Source of the DNA: Patella vulgata
Taxonomy: Eukaryota; Mollusca; Gastropoda; Patellidae
Assembly (NCBI RefSeq): GCF_932274485.2
Contig: NC_065880.2
Location: 51,570,894-51,634,893 of the forward strand
DNA length: 64,000 bases
Reading direction: 5' to 3'
The translations under genes and the position numbers were made by a program. The notes below the pieces were generated by a model. It saw nothing but the letters and a program-made list of their open reading frames with translations, searched no databases and was not told the DNA's origin. Positions 1 through 12,440 of this stretch are shown in pieces (position 1 is the first letter of the stretch; each line of letters starts with the position of its first letter).

Positions 1-222
1 TTAAAGTCATTCAGGTATTAACTTTAGCCTCTAGAATGTCCACAAGGTTTTTCCAAAGTGACCAAGGGCCATAACTCTGGCAGTAATTATTGGAAACTGG
101 TGAAAATCAATAGAATTCTCTTTGTCTCATGACCTTTAACACTGTCTATAATTGGATATTAACTTTTAGCCTCTAGAGCATCCAGGGGGCAACGACAATA
201 TGCAACCACATTTCAATGTGGG
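1..222 (+). repeat. Fam1 3' end at the left edge
   Basis: 'aagggccataactctggcag', 'tagcctctagagcatccag' and the closing 'aaccacatttcaatgtgggt' + 'gtataaa'. The 5' part lies outside the window. Confidence 0.75.
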
Positions 223-628
223 TGTATAAAAATTGAATTTGACAGAATGGGAATGCTGAAAATCCCAATTTTATGGTGCAGACATGAGGTATGAAATCTA
301 ACTTTAAAACAGTTGAGATCAGTCAGTAGTCAGTACTATCCACTCTTTTCTGTGGACGACAAAAATAACGACAAATAGGTAGCCTACACCGTTCGGAAAA
401 TATTCCATATTTAATTCACTTATCGGCTTGAAATTGATGTCAGTTTATTTGTTTTTTCGATGGATATAAACTGATACAGCACCGTGGTATTTCTTCATAA
501 CACAATTTGTAGTTTTTGTCTATCACGTAACTTGCAAATGTTACTATTCATTCGTTCATGATTGATCACTTGACAACCATAATTAAAATTGCTTTAAAAT
601 AAAATTTTGTGTGACTATGCCATATATA
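223..628. other. No gene or clear repeat seen
   Basis: AT-rich DNA between a Fam1 end and the Tc1 element. Confidence 0.5.
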
Positions 629-750
629 CTAAGCAGCAAAAGAAACGTCATGTTGGTATGTTACTATGAATAGACGCATTGCATTAAACTTGCCAAATGT
701 TTTTATTGTATATTTGTGACCACATCTCTAACTTTACCTGAGCAATAAAG

Positions 751-1156
751 CAGGGACAGATCCAGAGGGGGGGGGGGGGGGTCGAAACCCCCTCCTGCTC
801 AGCTACATGTTTTTTTTTTTTGTAAATCAACAATTTTTATGAGAAAAGTTTCTCGGCTTTATCGTCAGATGTGGGACAGGATGGGCACTCAAACCACGAG
901 ATAATGATATAGACATTATCTGATATCACAATTAATGCTTTGCATCCATGAAATTGAATCACAATGTCATTGTATTAATTCATAATAAAAATTGACGTCA
1001 AACGAGGTGTTGAATTTCTCTGTTTAAAAAGCTCAATGTGTATGTATATACGCCAAAATGACCATAGAGACCATGCGGTAGCGGGGGGGGAGGGAGATAC
1101 ATTGTCTCAGGAACCTGGCAAACCCCCTCCTGCAAAAATTCCTGGATCCGCCCCTG
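751..1156. mobile_element. hAT-like MITE inside the Tc1 element
   Basis: The ends are CAGGGACAGATCCAG and, inverted, CAGGGGCGGATCCAGG, flanked on both sides by ATAAAG (745-750 and 1157-1162). The interior is non-coding, with G/C homopolymer tracts near each end. hAT elements normally make 8-bp duplications; only six bases survive here. Confidence 0.75.
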
Positions 1157-1334
1157 ATAAAGGCTCCTCCCCAAACACAGATTTGAATCCAGGAAATGTT
1201 CTCAAAACTACAACCTGACTTCAGAGATGGTAATATGTTCTCCATGATTTTCATGTAACTCATGCTGCACGTGCTGTTCACCGGGACCAGCCCTATGGAA
1301 GAATCGACACAGGTCACCAACACCACGGATGATC

Positions 1335-2184
1335 GCCGCTGAACTGGTACACCAAGGGTTACCACAAGGCGATTAGACCGCCATGTTGTGCGACAGCACG
1401 TGTAGAATCCCTTCACACAGGCATCTGAGACAGAACGTCATACAGTGGGAACACACGGAAGACCCATCAGTACCAATATAGTGCGCCGACATCTCACCCG
1501 AGAGAACATCCATTGCCGTAGACCTTACCGTAGACCGATCCTCACCCCTCGGCATCGACGTGAACGTCTAAAGTTTGCCCAACAACACCAGAACTGGCGA
1601 CACAGGCAATGAAGAGCTATTCTGTTCACAGATGAGAGTCGGTATTGCGAATCAACTGCAGATGCCAGGACCACCAATGTGTCAAGGAACGAGACTCATG
1701 GGGAGATATAAGCATAATGGTTTGGTGTGGAATCGGCCTGAACCAGAGAGTGGGTCTTGTGGTATTTCAAAATCTTGGTCCAGGGAGAGGAGGCGGCATC
1801 ACAGCAGTGCACTACATCGATCAAGCTCTCAGACCCAAAGTCATACCACATTTCGCACGTCATCGAAACAACGTTTTCCAGCATGACAATGCCCGTGCCC
1901 ACACCGCCAGAGTTACTCGGGGCTTTCTACAGCAGAACCTTGTTAACGTTATGCACTGGCCAGCCCTTAGTCTGGACTTAAACCCGATTGAACATCTTTG
2001 GGATGAAATTCAAAGGAAACTTAATAACATCGTACCGAGACCAAACACAGCCGATGGATTGCGCCAGGCTTTTCTGAGAGTGTGGTTCCAGGTGCCAATG
2101 ACGTTCATCAATCGTCTGGTCCACTCCATGTACAGATGCTGCGCTGCTGTTATTGACACTCACAGTGGACACACCAGATACTGA
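1335..2184 (+). pseudogene. Tc1-like transposase remnant
   Basis: Recognisable pieces, in order: GTPRVTTRRLDRHVVRQHV, HTVGTHGRPISTNIVRRHL, RRPYRRPILTPRHRRERLKF, LFTDESRYC (first catalytic D), then an open stretch from 1645 with FQHDNARAHTARVTRGF (second D) and WPALSLDLNPIEHLWDEIQR (catalytic E). There are 34 residues between the second D and the E, the Tc1 DD34E spacing. The C-terminus RLVHSMYRCCAAVIDTHSGH is typical. At least two stops interrupt the first half (after RQHV and after NWRHRQ), a frame change precedes 1645, and the N-terminal helix-turn-helix part is not readable, so it is dead. Confidence 0.9.
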
Positions 2185-2334
2185 TGTATAGACTGTGTAG
2201 TGTGTACAGACTCTAAACCTTCTCGTAATGTCTTGGAATTGTGATGAATTAATCACTAATTCGTCTTCTAGAATGATTTCATTAAAGTGCCTCTCTGATT
2301 TTGAAATCGTACTGACGTTTTTTTTGCTGTTTGC

Positions 2335-3443
2335 TATAGCTTTCAATAATAATGACAATACTTTTAAAATTAGGCCTCTGTCAGCATGTGTATAAAATAA
2401 AAAATCATCGCTGGTTTATTGACCTAATTCCAACTGATGTCATGTGTCATCAGGAGATTCGGCATTGGAGATTCTGTCGGAAAAATATATTATTAATGAC
2501 TGTTTCTCTGCGTATTTGGTGCTCAATCCAAGGATTATATTCAACTAAGATTTAAATTTAACTAACAACTGGTCAGCAAAACCATTAAATGTATGATCTA
2601 ATTATTATTTTAATATCTATTGGTACCTGGAATTCATACGGTTCGTCGAACAAGATGCAAGATGCACAATCCATGCTGAGATCGTCTTGCTAAGTTCCCT
2701 CGATTACCACGTGAGGTTCCACAAAGGCAACTTACTGGACCTGTTATGAATACTCAGCAAGCTTGTTTTGTTTTTTTTTACTGGATTATCAAAATCTTGT
2801 TACATATGTGCTAATTATTGTAGCCGACTAGCAAGTTGATTGACTACTTAATCAACAAGTAATAATTAACCCGTTGTAATTTAGCTGAAGTAGATTAATT
2901 TACCAATCGTCTTGATTGAACTTCAAGTGGTTAAAGCCGACAAAAAAACAGGCTTATCTCCTCCATGCGACAAAGTCACGTGACAAAGTCACATTGCATG
3001 TACATCAGATTGATGTATTTTTGTCTTGTTGACATGTTTTGCCAGATTCTTGGTGGAAGAGGACATAAATAATAATACCAATAGTATGTCAATTCATAAA
3101 GGCCAACCTCTGCAAAACATGAAACACTACTGCCTGATGATATATTCAAGTCAGATTCAGAATGATTGTTTAATTTCTGTTGAGGTTTGAAAGGAGTTTA
3201 TTCCACATTGTGGATACAATGACTTGGAAAGAACAACTATCAAAAGACTTTAAATTTCACTCAGGAACACAAGAGTTTTCCTCTGATTAATTAATAGTAA
3301 CTGCTTAGATTGGAAATAAAATTTCAAGATATAACACAGGTACTTTATGGGGACACTTCTATTTAGACCTTGCTAGGTAACAGACAATATACTGGAGTGA
3401 CATGAGAGCATGAGTGAACACCTGTATTTTGAATGTGCTTATG
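2335..3443. other. No gene or clear repeat seen
   Basis: AT-rich sequence with short open frames only and no recognisable protein, RNA or repeat family by eye. Confidence 0.6.
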
Positions 3444-3740
3444 TCACTCTCTCTGATACTTTGGAATACCAAAAAGTCTAGAAAAGATCAAAGAGATATC
3501 TATAGCTTCAGAAGTTATTAATGGGAGTAGAAAATCAATGTGTAAGTTGGTGGGTTGGGCTTGGGAGTCCTTAATGATCCTATGGATTTCATGCTCTAAA
3601 TTGCACGTAGGAAATGTTGCTTCCAAGAATTGTTCAATTAGAACACCAAGAGAATTTAGAGTGGTTGTGAGTTTTTCAAGCAAGTAATTGCTGAAACTGT
3701 TAGCTAGAAGAGAATCATCATCAGTATCTGGGAGTGTCAA
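3444..3740 (-). pseudogene. Possible LINE (CR1/L2-like) linker fragment
   Basis: The minus-strand frame begins MTLPDTDDDSLLANSFSNYL followed by LEKLTTTLNSLG. This resembles the segment between endonuclease and reverse transcriptase of CR1/L2 LINEs (pattern LP....LAN.F..FF..K...I...L). The remaining 60 codons are not recognisable. No endonuclease or RT motif is present, so the call is tentative. Confidence 0.3.
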
Positions 3741-4829
3741 TCATACATAATTACACATACACACGAATGATATATCAGTATTTTCCATTAATGAGACATA
3801 TCATTCTGTATTATTATCATGTGGTAAAATTTATTATGTTTATAACTTCCTTTACTATCATGTATAATTGTAATGCAAGTAATTAATTATAAAGAGTGTG
3901 CTGGTTTATATCGCCTTCTTGACATTTGGGATTGCATCCAGACTGATAATACCATCTTACATGTAGTTCTCCAAATCTCAAGTGGAATTATATATATGTA
4001 CATTTTCATGCAAAATTAAGGACCATCACCATTTGTTACTTTTTCTGATTAACTGCTATTCCCAAGGGCGTGGATTTGTCATAACTATTGGGGGGGACGG
4101 ACGAACCCTGGAACCTGTCATTACCAAATCAAAATAATAATTACAAACAGTTTACCAGTGCTATTTGGATGAAAGCTGTAACTAGGGGTAATATGATGAT
4201 GATATAGTAAAATTGACTACCTACAATTAAGGAGGAAGATATCGTGAAGATGAATTACTGTGGCGAGACCCCAGGTAGTGGTTAGATAGCCTTCAGAACA
4301 AGACATTCATGTGGATATAAACCTGAAAATCTGTCCTGGCGATCAAAATCCTTATTTTAACAAGATTGTTTTATTTGACCTAAGTTATATTCAATATTTT
4401 CTGTTTGTTATGATAACATATTCTCTTCAAATTTCAATTATACTAAGCATTTTGGTTACATTTTGGAAGTGCAGGGATACTACATATAAATTTTCATGGG
4501 AAATTAATGATGATTGAAAATGAATAGGCTTTTAACTCATAAGTTAATTGGATGATAACTGTATCCTCTATATAGCATCCACAAGATTTGTCAAAGTGGT
4601 CAATGGCCTGTATACAAAGACTTAAATAATGATGTAACATAATTCATTATTATTTGTTCAAAACAAATCATTGTCTAAAATTACAGAAATTAAATTAAAT
4701 ATATGCATTTGTTTCCCCTCTGCTTCCTGTAAAGTTAACTCGCAATATTGGTGTAACATTTTGACAACCATTTGGGTTTGGAATCTCATATTACTTACAT
4801 TAGCAAAAACTACTCTATTTTAATCTCAG
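3741..4829. other. No gene seen; short G-rich MITE-like scrap
   Basis: Mostly unrecognised AT-rich DNA. Around 4065-4110 a CAAGGGCGTGGATTTG stretch and a GGGGGGGACGG run look like one end of a hAT-like MITE, but no partner end was found. Confidence 0.4.
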
Positions 4830-5170
4830 ATACAATTGTTAACTACTGATGCCACAAAAACCCTTATAATGTCTTTTGTAACTTCACATCTAGATAATTG
4901 TATTTCCCCATTCGATGGTCTACCACAGCGCTAAATACTACCACAGCGCTAAATATATAAACTACAAACAATACAGCTGCTAGACTTGTTACATGTAAAA
5001 AACAAAATGAACATATTTCTCCAATTCTCCTTTTAAGGTTTAAATGTAGCGTGCCATGCTATTAAATGAACTAGTTGTAGAATTGTATTCACCAAGTAGA
5101 AGTTTTAGATCATCTTCTAATCACATCTGATTAAAACTCTGTAATGTGACCAAGCTTCAAAACTACTCCT
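4830..5170 (+). pseudogene. LINE reverse-transcriptase C-terminal remnant (CR1/L2-like)
   Basis: Translation in shifting frames gives SFVTSHLDNCISPFDGLP, then TTNNTAARLVTCKK and EHISPILL, then SPSRSFRSSSNH. These match, in order, the conserved 3' part of CR1/L2 ORF2 (F.TSRLDYCNSLLYGLP; QNTAARLVT..K..DHITPIL; SRSLRSSS). There are several frameshifts and internal losses, with no intact frame. Confidence 0.72.
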
Positions 5171-5372
5171 TTTAATTTATGCAATAGCTATTTCTACATA
5201 AAAAATGAAAACCCATTTATTTTTACATGATTTCTCTGGGTATTCATTTACTAATTACAATGCTGTATTTTATATGCTTGTGTTTATCAGTCATCTTTGA
5301 AATTGTATATCATTCAGATATTTTGTTAACAATTACTTGTATTTATAGCACCTCAAAAACTTCTAGTGAAGA

Positions 5373-5565
5373 AATGAAATGAAATGAAATGAAATGGGGT
5401 TTAACGTCCCACTGTTCTGCTCCTAACCTGGGCTAATGAAGATGTGCATACGCAATACAGTTTGCTATGAGGGAAATTTTGCCCGTGGCAGCAGTGCTAC
5501 GGCCTACTCTTATATCGAATTCCAACTGCCAAGGGATATTTTACGTGCACGCCAATGTGTACACG
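5373..5565 (-). mobile_element. SINE-A copy, 5'-truncated, with 12-bp target duplication
   Basis: Oriented minus: its (TTTCA)n tail lies at the left. It is flanked by perfect TTCTAGTGAAGA direct repeats (5361-5372 and 5566-5577). The copy stops at 'gtgtacacg' and lacks the tRNA-like head seen at 46850-47213, the usual outcome of incomplete LINE-driven reverse transcription. Confidence 0.9.
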
Positions 5566-5706
5566 TTCTAGTGAAGACAGAGTTATATAAATGTAAAAAT
5601 ATTAAAAGACAACTTATATTTTATGTATTCATATCAGATATGTCTTTTCAATAAACTGATAAAAATAAGTCATGCTGCTGTGAAAGAAAAGTTGCATTTA
5701 TGGTTT

Positions 5707-5960
5707 GGTGTCAGTCATTATCACATGTGATAGAACTGGTTAACAGGTTGCAAATATAATTCTAACACAAAGATCATTGTTATGATAGATGCGTTATGAA
5801 GCTTTCAAGAAACGGAAGTGACGAACGCAAAAACACGAGTTATCCTTCTATATAACTAACTGAAATGATGAGTGATAACAGATTCACAGGCGAATTTCTG
5901 CTCATTAATAACTCGTTTGAGGACAAAAAGTTGTTACGTCAGGCTGTGAGAGAGTAGGCC
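5707..5960. mobile_element. Solo arm of the fold-back family seen at 53636-54294
   Basis: It starts GGTGTCAGTCATTATCACAT and runs through 'ctaacacaaagatcattg', 'gaaacggaagtgacgaacgc' and 'gcgaatttctgctcattaat'. The same blocks form both arms of the element at 53636-54294. Only one arm is present here and no inverted partner follows. Confidence 0.7.
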
Positions 5961-6006
5961 TATCTGATAATTCAAAATAATAAACAGACATTTATTACCT
6001 TTATTA

Positions 6007-6118
6007 CCCCTACGCGCAAGCAAATTATTGAAATAAAATTAAACCATATCTTAGTCCCGAAATGACCTAGTTTGTGTTGAGTGGACATTAAACGCCATTT
6101 CTCTCTCTCTCTTTCTAG
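6007..6118 (+). mobile_element. SINE-B copy, 5'-truncated
   Basis: The 3' half only, from 'cctacgcgcaagcaaattattg' to the CT-rich tail (ctctctctctcttt). No clear target duplication was found. Confidence 0.75.
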
Positions 6119-6364
6119 ATTCAGATACTTTTATGCCTAACACTATAATAGTCACGACAACTAATTGAAGATAATCCTCTCTTCTAGCTTCTATATTCAA
6201 ACAATTTTCTCTGGCTTCTTCAATCAAAGTTAATGTCACACAAAGTTTTGATATTTACATCAGGTACTATATTGGGTACCATTTTCTCTAAACGCCTTCA
6301 GAAATTTATTTGCAAAGGGTTTACTTTCCTGTACGAATTTATACGCGACATTTTAACAAATCGG

Positions 6365-7155
6365 TAACTTGACTTGCAGACTGCAGTGTTTCAGACAAAG
6401 TGAGCAATACAGCTGGGACACTTCCCTCTTGCGGCAAAGGCAGGTGATTAAGTGAATAGTGTAAAAGTATGTAATACCAAGGTTGTGGGCCCTCTAGAGG
6501 TCACAATTTTTATCTGATTTTGATGAATCTTAAAATATATATATTTATATCCCAACGATCTCGGTTCCTTTTAGTAATAGCACATATCAGACAGTAACTT
6601 CCTCTATTATCTCCCCTGAATCACGTTTTTATCTTGTAGTCCCTCTAGAGGTCATAATTTTTATACGATTTAAAAAAAAACTTTTGAATACATCACTGTT
6701 ACACCGTAATGACGGTTGAGTTTAAATTTCGTGAAGATCGTATCGAAACTGCCGGACAAAACGGCCACCCCCTTATTGTATGCAAAATTACATTTTTAGC
6801 TTGTGGACCCTCTAGAAGTCACATTTTTATCCGAATTAAAAAAGCGTTTTAAATATCACTGTTACACCATAATGATAATTGAGTTCAAATTTCGTGAAAA
6901 TCGGACCAAAACTGCTGACAAAATGGCCATTCCCCATACGCAAATAGTGTAAAAGTATGTAATATCAAGGTTATGGACTCTCTAGAGGTCACAATTTTGA
7001 TGAAACTTAAAATATATGCTTATATCTCAAAGATCTGGGTTCCTTTCGATACTTGTGCATATCGGACCGTAACTTCCTTGATTATGGCCCCTGATTGTAC
7101 GAAAAATCGCTGTCCATCTCTCGCAAACTGTGGGCGTATCTTACATGGCAACGGT
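6365..7155 (-). repeat. Fam2 copy (minus)
   Basis: Repeated blocks 'ccctctagaggtcacaattttt' and 'tctgggttcctttcgata' recur about every 180-300 bases. The copy ends 'tgtgggcgtatcttacatgg', the inverse of the Fam2 start (ATACGCCCACA next to a TTGCC block). A segment at 6409-6450 is shared, inverted, with 8905-8955. Confidence 0.75.
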
Positions 7156-8524
7156 GCAACCACTTGTTCTCAATATATTTGAAGTGAACATAGTCAACCA
7201 AGTGATCACACCAACCATTTCTTTAACAGACATTGCAGAGAATTGTGCATTGTATGTTATTGGATGAATCTTTTTGAAAATGTCGGCATTGTAAACATGG
7301 TTTCTGAGAAAAGCTATCAATCAATGTACATGTATTTGTGTTTTTATAAGAGGGTGAACATCAGAAAATCGCCATATTTCCTTGATCTCTGCAAAATAAT
7401 AAAGACAGGATTTAACAAATAAAATGGCTTCACTGACTAACATTGTGCAAATGTCTGCCATTCAGTTTGAACTGCTCACATATTTCGCCAAAAATACAAC
7501 TGATTAGGAATTACAATAAAAAATTGAAAGATTGAATTTAGATCAGTTTATATACATTCATATTACAATTATATGTGCTTTTCGACTCATTTTTAGATTT
7601 GAAAGAATATACCAGGTTTAGCTCCTTCAATTAAATTGACACTTTTATTTTTTTTACCCAAAACAAAGAGGTCTACTACCAGTGACCAATTTAAAGACAA
7701 AAAAATAGTAGTGGGCATATCTGTTAACATCGAAATTATGTTATTAGGTAAAGGCATAGATAAACAGGTTTACTCCAGAATAGAAATATCGCAAATTTAT
7801 ATGAATTGAATTGCATGTCATGAATATACATTATATCTATTCTCAAGAGCAGGCAGCGTTATTTCGTTTCCAATACCACATCCTTGAAATTAACTGTTCT
7901 CAAAGCAAGCTTGTCTTAGGTAGCCATGTTAATTACCACCATAAATAGCTCTTATTTTGGTTGATTGGCATTTTATATACATTCATCCTAGGTGTATTTC
8001 AAGTAATTTAAGTCAGTGCTCTGGTTTACTACAGATTACTGTCGTTTCACTTACTCTTTAATCTAGATCAATTCACTAGCAAACCAAGAATAATAAGACA
8101 TCTTTGAGAAGATAGCCCCAAGTCTTGCATGCCATTAAAATAAGAAGCCTGGTGTCATACTGTGTTGTAAGATTATGTTGTTATTCTCTTGTGAGCTTTG
8201 ATTTCGTCCTTTCTTCAGCTATGTATTTTTCCATTTCGAAGAAAAGAGAAACAACCTGCATTTATCCTTCACATTACATTTCTGTTAACTTCCTCATTTT
8301 AAATAGAGGATGTTATTTTTTGATTGGATTAGTTATTTCTTTTCTCTTGGCATGTTTTCTTAAGAGAGTTGATACAAGACACTTACGATATAACAATTTA
8401 AAAGGTTGTTTTTCAGGAAGACATATTAAGATTTTACTTCCTGTTTTTTGGGGGTTGAAAAATAATTTAAATACAAAAAATGCTTTCTTGCTTTTTCTGA
8501 AAAGCTTTTAGTTGTGATTTTTTA
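7156..8524. other. No gene supported
   Basis: An open frame of 128 codons at 8125-8511 is AT-rich and hydrophobic by composition and matches nothing I know. A stretch near 7540-7620 resembles 33535-33640 (shared 'atcagtttatatacattcat'), pointing to a further old repeat. Confidence 0.5.
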
Positions 8525-8556
<32 letters not shown>

Positions 8557-8783
8557 TTTTTACCGTTCACTTGACAAAAACTAGGTCATTTTGTGACTAA
8601 CATATTGTTTAATTTTAGCTGTGGGAACACATTAGAGGACCCGGAGAAAACCCACGAGGTTGGACAGGCGACCCTACTCCTTGTCACATACAACCGGGGA
8701 ATCGAAACCATGCCAGTTGACTTAATGACAGACTTTATGATACAGCGCGCACACGCTAACCATTAAGCCATCCAACCCCCCAT
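8525..8783 (-). mobile_element. SINE-B copy
   Basis: A GA-rich tail at left (inverse of the CT tail), then the SINE-B body through the tRNA-like head 'cgctaaccattaagccatcc'. A piece of the middle is missing (between 'ggtttaatttt' and 'gtggga'). Confidence 0.85.
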
Positions 8784-8889
8784 CTGAATCTAGAAGTGAT
8801 AGGTATAGTATATTGTGTGTATATATGTATGTCGGTATTTGAAGAAAGACATCGATATGGGTCACACACATGCAAATGTTGTGCATGGC

Positions 8890-9610
8890 TTGTGTTTATG
8901 TGAATTACCGGCCCTTGCCGCAAGAGGGAAGTGTCCCAACTGTATTGCTCAAACACTGGAGGACAGTACAAGGAGAAGGACACGAGTAGTTCCTAGAGCC
9001 CACTTAAAGTCTTGTTTAAGAATTATTACAACCGTCCGGGTACATTCCAGTTAATTAGATAATGCCCAATGGCGATAAGGCTTTGTCATTTGTTAGTGAG
9101 GTACCCCTGCCAAGTTTGTTACAGTGGAAGCACTGTGCCTGCAATGCTTACATCTATAGGCAAGACAGTAGTTCAGAGGAAAGTATACTATTTGTGTATA
9201 GGGAATGGCTATTTTGTTGGGCAGTTTCGTTCCAATTTTCACAAAATTTGAACTCAACTGAAATTATGGTGGAACGGTGATATATTTGAACAGTTTTTAA
9301 AAAAATTGTGGCCTCAAGGGTCCACATATTAAAAATGCGATTTTTTGTACAATCAGGGGCCATAATCCAGGAAGTTACGGTCTGATATGTCTGAATATCA
9401 AAAGGATCCGAAATCTTTGGGTTATAAACATACATTTTAAGATTCATCAAAATCAGATAAAAATTGTGACCTGTAGAGGGTCCACAAGCTAAAAACATGA
9501 TTTTTCGTACAATCAGGGGGCATAACCCATAAATGCCAATATCGACAGGAACAGAGATCTTTGGGATATAAATCAGATAAAAATTGTGACCTGTATAATG
9601 TCCACAAACA
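8890..9610 (+). repeat. Fam2 copy (plus), degenerate
   Basis: Contains 'gatttttttgtacaatcagggg' / 'catgatttttcgtacaatc' blocks, 'aggaagttacggtctgatatg' and 'aaaaattgtgacctgtagagg', each repeated, as in the 55258-57414 array. The 5' end shares 8905-8955 with 6409-6450 in inverse orientation. The closing hairpin is not preserved. Confidence 0.65.
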
Positions 9611-10048
9611 AACTGTGTGTTGCACAGGAATCATCATTATGAATATAATATTGTAGTTTGCAAGGGATTAACAGACCCTTCAATGAAAATCAGAGATTCA
9701 AAGGAGTTCACCACATATATCTGACTACACATTTGCTGTATTTTTGTGTCCAACTTGTAACTCCAGTGTTGTACACATACATGTAGCAAGCTTTGCATAC
9801 TTTTACTAGAGCACCTGATAAAACTTCTCCTTTGAAAAGTTTACATAGTAGATGATATTATGTATTGGCTGTAATAAACAGTTAATAACATGTCAATTAG
9901 TACCTCATACAACTAAATATTATCAACTTAATACTAACTATATTACATCTGACAGTCTGTGATTCACATTTCTTATTAGTATACCCTAGAGACCACAATA
10001 ATTCATATATCTTTCTGTAATTTATATTGGTTGTCTATCCCATTGAAA

Positions 10049-10594
10049 AGATAGGTTGCTAGACAATGAAACATACGCCCACAGCAGCTAAATTGTCTGA
10101 GCAGTCGACAAGAGTTGTTGCATATTTATTCTTTTGTAGGTAATTGGGGGCATTATTTACAAGACAATTTCATACAGATTTTTGTCGTTGGAGAATTCAC
10201 AAGGTTCTACAAACTGAAACAAGGGCCTTAACTCTGGAAGTAATTCACAGAAAAGTTTGAAATTTGACAGGTTTTTTGTTTTACTAATTTAAATAATGCA
10301 TATAAATTTCATACAGATCGGATGACAACTTTTGTCATTCCAACGTTCCCAAGGTTCACAAAGTAAAATAAGGGTCATAACTCTAGAAATAATTGATGGG
10401 AATGGCTGAAATTCACTAGACCTCTGTTTCACAAAATTTAAATGATGCATATAAATTTCATATTTAAAGTCAATCAGATATGAACTTTCGCCTCTAGAGC
10501 ATCCACAAGCAATTGTGGACACCGGACTGACAGCTAGATGGCCGGACGGATGGACGATAACAATATACGACTACATTTCAATGTGGGCGTATAA
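10049..10594 (+). repeat. Fam1 copy with both ends
   Basis: Begins AGATAGGTTGCTAGACAATG then ATACGCCCACAGCAGC; ends 'ctacatttcaatgtgggcgtataa'. The start and end motifs are inverted with respect to each other. The core holds incomplete 151-bp units marked by 'gggccttaactctgg' and 'gggtcataactctag'. Confidence 0.8.
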
Positions 10595-11356
10595 TAACTT
10601 TCATCAATTGAGCATTAACAAGGTTGAACAAAGTGAAACAAGGGCAATAACTCTAGATGTAATTATTGGAAATTGCCGAAATTCAATAGGATTCTTCATT
10701 TCACTAACTTAAATAACGGATAAAAATTCCATACAGATCAGATGATAATTTTCGTTGTTAAGAGCATTCACACAGTTCAACAAAGTGAAACAATGGCAAT
10801 AACTCCAGAAGAAATTAACGGAAATTATTGAAATAGAATAGGATTCTTCATCTCACTGATGTATACAACATATATCAATTTCAAAACAATCAGATGATAA
10901 ATGTAGTCACACTAATCAGCAGTGAATATTCGCTAGGCAGCGACAATCACTGATAAGGATGACATCGATCCGATTAAATGAGCCACAAATATTAACTTTT
11001 TTCCTCCGACAAATTAAATTCTAAAACACTTTTTTTTATGTATTAGAAAAATAAATAAAGATGTTTGAAGTATTTGTAGGTAAAAATTATTTCCTATTTT
11101 AGTGTAAATGGGTATTAAAATGAGTAAAAGGCGCCATTCTGCTCTAATCAGTAAAGTTATATCTCGCCATTGAGCCAATGATTGACGCAGCCTGATGTGA
11201 TGTCACGTGTTGGAGGCAGTCATTTTTTACAGAGATATTAGTAAACTTTCATAATACTCTGTGAAACAGATTGAAATGTAGTCTGTAGAGTGTTCAAAAG
11301 AAATTGTGGACAACGGATTGACGTCAATATACAAACACATTTCCATGTAGGCGTAA
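10595..11356 (+). repeat. Second Fam1 copy, abutting, with an inserted block
   Basis: Continues directly with 'caacaaagtgaaacaagggc' units and closes at 'acacatttccatgtaggcgta'. A 365-bp unrelated block (10909-11273) interrupts its last unit. Confidence 0.75.
10909..11273. mobile_element. Unclassified 365-bp insertion with 10-bp target duplication
   Basis: Flanked by perfect AAATGTAGTC repeats (10899-10908 and 11274-11283), exactly where other Fam1 copies read 'gataaatgtagtctgtagag' without a break. It has no terminal inverted repeat and no homopolymer tail. It contains 'gcctgatgtgatgtcacgtg'. Class unknown; a SINE is possible. Confidence 0.7.
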
Positions 11357-12304
11357 AAAAAAACATAACCAACTACCCATCATTTGAACTAACTCCCAGG
11401 TCAGTTCCTCATAAACTAGATAATTCTAGATAATTTTACGAAAATTCTGACCTCACCTATTGTCACACAATCCGTTCTTAATCTCACTCTTGTTTGTGTT
11501 TTAGCAACACTCACATTCTGTTATGCAGATCAAAGTATACTTTGCAAGAAAACTTAAATCATAAATCTCTGTTTGATAATTTCCAAAAATATGGAATGTT
11601 CGAGATCTCTTGAGTTGAGCGCATGGTAATCAATTACCCAGTATTTCCTTTCCTGTATTTATCCTGTCACAGCATTAAATCTTACCTCTTACAATGGTCA
11701 AGCTTTATTAAATAACTTTGTTGGATAGATTTAAGTCTTGAAATAATAAATCCTTTATGTCGCAAGATACCAATTCCAGAAGAAAAGATCAATGTGCACA
11801 GGATAACTGAAAAGTACTCTTTCAATTCTTAATGGTTTCTTTCAAGAAACAAAGAAGCTAATTTACCTTACTTCTGAGGACATCAACTACAAATGAACCA
11901 GAAAATTCCTCTTGTCAGACCAGATTTCTAACATTATTCCAGCATGTCAGCACATAATCATTTCTTCCAGTATGACACTTGAACTTCTATATTTCAGGTA
12001 TTTGAAATTTTAAGCTGAGAAATATGCCAGAGAAAGGGTTACCATGGAAACCTATTCTATTACACAATTTATAATACTTTCTTTATGATATTGATAATGG
12101 AGATTTTATAATCATCTAGTCGTCTTTTAATGTGCCTCCTGTGACCTCACTCAGATTCTTTCTTCCAGCAAATAAATTTGAAACATAAATTGGCACATTA
12201 TTACGCAATGAAATGTCCGGCTCTCCTTAAAGATACTCAATTAAGATGAATTCCTTAAAAGGAACAGTTTTCAAAAGGTATGTGTATTATCAGAATATTT
12301 TATG
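11357..12304. other. No gene or clear repeat seen
   Basis: AT-rich, non-repetitive by eye, with no open frame worth reporting. Confidence 0.55.
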
Positions 12305-12440
12305 TTGGAGGTGGGGGTTTGTGGTTCTTTAATAGTCTTATCTATGCAAGTCATGAGTTTGATCCTGTGCTTGTATGTAACAAGAAGTAGTATTGTCTGT
12401 TTAATTTCCTCAGGTTTTTGTTTTTGTTTCTGGTTTCAAG
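12305..12440 (+). mobile_element. Very old SINE-B remnant
   Basis: The stretch 'catgagtttgatcctgtgct' followed by 'gtatgtaacaagaagtag' parallels the SINE-B box-B region 'gtggtttcgaatccccggtt' and 'gtacgtgacaaggagtag'. Heavily diverged. Confidence 0.45.

Larger units (their letters stand above)
629..2334 (+). mobile_element. Tc1/mariner (DD34E) element, decayed, flanked by TA
   Basis: It has imperfect terminal inverted repeats (AGCAGCAAAAGAAACGTCA at left; the right end read in reverse gives ACAGCAAAAAAAACGTCA), a TA on each side and a length of 1706 bp, usual for Tc1 once the inserted 406-bp hAT-like MITE at 751-1156 is allowed for. The transposase is read on the plus strand from about 1335 to 2184. 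Confidence 0.9.

Noticed and set aside
1033-1416. A 127-codon minus-strand frame
   Set aside because: Antisense shadow spanning a MITE end and the Tc1 transposase remnant.
8125-8511. A 128-codon plus-strand open frame
   Set aside because: AT-driven composition, no known domain and no splice or start context; probably chance.
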